Origin: Opitutus sp. GAS368
Lineage (GTDB): Bacteria; Verrucomicrobiota; Verrucomicrobiia; Opitutales; Opitutaceae
Length of the DNA: 64,000 bases
Direction: 5' to 3'
Assembly: GCA_945903465.1 (NCBI GenBank)
Contig: CAMDOF010000005.1
Span: 48,556-112,555, forward strand
In this document: positions 62,012-64,000 of the stretch, piece after piece
Numbering within the stretch: the first letter of the stretch is position 1
Layout of the letters: every line of letters starts with the position of its first letter
Position numbers and translations under genes: made by a program
Notes under the pieces: generated by a model
Seen by the model: only the letters and a program-made list of their open reading frames with translations
The model's database searches: none
Told to the model about the DNA's origin: nothing

Positions 62012-62922
62012 AGGCGGTGGCGCGCCCCCTCCGTTAATTGGGCAATCGCACCGAGCAACCCGACCAGGCCCAGGCCTGCGCACACGATCGGCCCGTCGGC
62101 TCCGGCCTGATCGAAAGCGGTCACAAGCACGTGCTTCAGGCCCGGATTTAAAAGGAGGGTGCCCGGTGGATCGAACTCAACACCCACGCACGTTTGAAGC
62201 GGCGTAATATCATCGAAAACCAATTTAAAACGCCATAGATGACGCTTTGTATTTATATCGAAAGGCTGTCACTTGGGGCGTTTTTAAGGCCGCGCGCCAA
62301 CTCAATCTGCCGTTGGTAACGCGTTGAATTGATGTCACGGTCGACGGCCTGGATGCGAGTTTCTCCACGCCGGCCGGTGTTGCCAGCATCGTGCCCGCCT
62401 GGCGCAACTCCCCGCTCAGCCGCTTTGGCAGCAGTGGGTCGCGCCCGGTGGCGAGGGTGCGGGATTGGTGGAGTTGGTTTTGATTTTTGCCAACAGCGGC
62501 CCGGTGAGTTCGTCGAGACGGCGGGCGATTTCGGACGTTGGGCCGGCGAGGAGTTTGGCGAACCGCAGACCTTTGGGCGCAACCGGCTGAGACGATGGCT
62601 GTGGCGAAAGGATCGCCGCACCCACGGGCTCATCGAGTGCTTCACCGACGACCGGGTGGCAGGCCATCCAAGCTGGGGAACGGGCCGCTCACCGCGGCGT
62701 GGAAACAATGAACTCCGCTGAAACCGAGCCCAAAGCACCGGGACGCGGTGAGCCGTGTGCGGGAAAACCGCCTGCATGGTTTGACGGGTGGGCGGGCAGG
62801 GTTTGCGGGTGACTGCTTCGCTGCCCGCTCTAAGTTACAACCAGAAACGGCCATCGGTCTCGGCCGGGTGCACGAGTCACGGGCCCGGAAGGTCGGCGCG
62901 CGCGGGCCTCGGGCGTCTCCGC
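62012..62922. other. Intergenic stretch with no confident gene
   Basis: 911 bases. A minus frame covering 62012-62223 reads GVEFDPPGTLLLNPGLKHVL and QAGADGPIVCAGLGLVGLLG, which looks protein-like but overlaps the Sel1 gene antisense and matches nothing recognised. Another minus stretch near 62480-62580 (FAKLLAGPTSEIARRLDELT) also looks coding-like. Both may be fragments of lost genes. Confidence 0.4.
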
Positions 62923-63876
62923 TCAGACGATGAGCTTCCGGATCACTTCTCCATGCACGTCGGTCAGGCGAAAATAGCGGCCCTGAAATTTATAGGTTAG
63001 CCGAGTATGGTCGATGCCGAGTTGGTTGAGAATGGTGGCATTGAGATCATGCACGTGGACGGGGTCCCGAACCACATTGTAGCAGAAGGCGTCGGTCTCG
63101 CCGTGGGCCATCCCGCCGCGCACGCCGCCGCCGGCCATCCACATCGTGAAGCAGCGGCCGTGGTGATCGCGTCCGTAGTTCGTCGGTTCGGTTCGACCTT
63201 GGCTATAGGTGGTCCGCCCAAACTCGCCCCCCCAGACGACGAGCGTGTCATCCAAGAGACCGCGCTGCCTTAAATCGCGTACGAGGGCGGCGGCGGGCTG
63301 ATCGACGTCTTGGCTCTGCAGCCGCAAGTCGCTCGGCAAATTGTAGTGTTGGTCCCAGCCGCGATGATAGAGTTGGATGAAGCGGACGCCACGTTCCGCG
63401 AGGCGGCGCGCGAGCAGGCAATTGGCCGCAAATGAGCCTGGGAGGCGGGCCTGCGGTCCATAGGCCGTAAAGGTGGCGGCGGTTTCACCTTCCATGCTCG
63501 TCAGCTCGGGTACCGAGGTTTGCATTCGATACGCCATCTCGTACTGCGAGATGCGGGTTTCGATTTCGGGGTCGAGCTGACGGGCCATTTGTTCCCGGTT
63601 GAGAGCGCCGATCGCATCAAGTTGTTCGCGGCGCGCGGCGGCATCAATCCCCGGTGGATTTGATAGAAAGAGCACTGGATCGCCTTTGCTCCGAAAGCTC
63701 ACTCCTTGGTGATTTGAGGGCAAAAAACCCGAACCCCAGAGGCGCGCGTAAAGCGGGTCGGCCGGTCGCGCCGCACTGCCGCGGGAGTGCAGCACCACGA
63801 ACCCGGGTAAATTTGAGTTCTCGCTCCCCAGTCCGTAGGTCGACCATGCGCCTAGCAGCCCGTCGGACTTAGAAAC
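62923..63876 (-). pseudogene. DUF1501 protein, N terminus lost at an inverted-repeat element
   Basis: About 318 codons of the C-terminal part of a DUF1501 (alkaline-phosphatase/sulfatase-like fold) protein. Blocks include [77 protein letters not shown] and [20 protein letters not shown], with the normal C terminus ([19 protein letters not shown]). Upstream of GAWSTYG the frame passes into the inverted repeat at 63853 and meets a stop at 63877-63879. The Tat leader and first ~130 residues expected for the family are missing. These proteins usually pair with DUF1800/DUF1549 secreted proteins; no partner is seen. Confidence 0.8.
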
Positions 63877-63941
63877 TCAGGCGCGGGGTGATTCTCCGGG
63901 ATTTTGCCGGCGGTGTGGGGCCCAACTCAGACGGGCTGCTA
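63853..63941. mobile_element. Inverted-repeat element flanked by TA (MITE or IS end)
   Basis: TAGCAGCCCGTC at 63853-63864 and GACGGGCTGCTA at 63930-63941 are perfect inverse copies, and similarity extends to about 20 bases with three mismatches (CGGACTTAG against CTGAGTTGG). A TA dinucleotide bounds each end, as expected for Tc1/mariner-IS630-type insertion. The element lies exactly where the DUF1501 frame breaks. It may instead be a subterminal structure of a larger IS continuing to the right. Confidence 0.6.
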
Positions 63942-64000
63942 AATGCCGTGCGGAGCACGGCGGGAGAAGGGTCTTTTCGGGTATTTTTTCTTTGGGTACG
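63942..64000. other. Window-end non-coding sequence with a hairpin
   Basis: GCCGTGC (63945-63951) pairs with GCACGGC (63955-63961) over GGA and is followed within 30 bases by a T-rich stretch. It does not continue the DUF1501 frame, so the sequence right of the element is of different origin. Confidence 0.5.

Noticed and set aside
61858..62223. 121-codon minus frame overlapping Sel1
   Set aside because: Overlaps the end of a well-supported gene antisense, and the non-overlapping part matches nothing recognised.
1..64000. CRISPR arrays, tRNA and rRNA genes
   Set aside because: No regular short repeats with uniform spacers, and no cloverleaf or rRNA-like sequence was recognised; the repeat pairs have only two copies each.

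Overview
The window is a high-GC, gene-dense bacterial segment that reads like a member of the Verrucomicrobiota, most probably an Opitutaceae-type organism. The clues are seven SusD-less TonB-dependent receptors (TBDRs) that share an LS(A/P)FEV motif just after the signal peptide, many Tat-type (RR) secreted redox proteins, Asp-box propeller hydrolases, and very little Shine-Dalgarno signal before the start codons. No rRNA, tRNA or CRISPR array was recognised. The taxonomic call is an inference from family content, not a database match.

Layout. 1-13056 (minus strand): a glycan-type cluster that reads from a TBDR through two Asp-box (sialidase-like) proteins, an alpha/beta-barrel protein, a Gfo/Idh/MocA oxidoreductase, a sugar-isomerase-like TIM barrel, a double-thioredoxin protein, a five-bladed-propeller protein and a second near-identical MocA enzyme, ending in an AraC regulator cut by the window edge. 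13256-19198 (plus, divergent): FAD oxidoreductase, TBDR, sulfatase. 19258-20010 (minus): SDR. 20400-34765 (plus): TBDR, propeller, two tandem Tat FAD oxidoreductases, HpcH/HpaI aldolase, a 1040-residue TBDR, SGNH hydrolase, Asp-box protein. 34815-41370: a GntR-HTH/LacI-sensor regulator divergent from two tandem paralogous TBDRs. 41586-46343: aldo/keto reductase, Asp-box protein, a sulfatase remnant, a small secreted protein, a third propeller. 46563-52044 (minus): MFS transporter, FAD oxidoreductase and two Asp-box proteins. 52436-64000: a decayed, mobile-element-rich stretch with a frameshifted gene, an IS200-type transposase next to a 5'-truncated metallo-beta-lactamase gene, a metallophosphoesterase, a DoxX protein, a YwqK-like protein, an HGSNAT-like acyltransferase with a second copy of its C terminus, a candidate group II intron tail, a truncated TIR gene, a Sel1 protein and a DUF1501 gene cut by an inverted-repeat element.

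How it may work together (inference): the TBDRs import oligosaccharides or sulfated/esterified glycosides across the outer membrane. Sulfatase and SGNH esterase strip substituents. The Asp-box and five-bladed propellers cleave or bind the sugar. Periplasmic FAD and MocA enzymes oxidise or epimerise it. The TIM barrel, SDR, aldo/keto reductase and HpcH/HpaI aldolase complete breakdown to central metabolites, and the MFS symporter takes up the acid product. No recognisable classical glycoside hydrolase or polysaccharide lyase was seen, so a redox-centred glycan route is the leading candidate for an undescribed system here.
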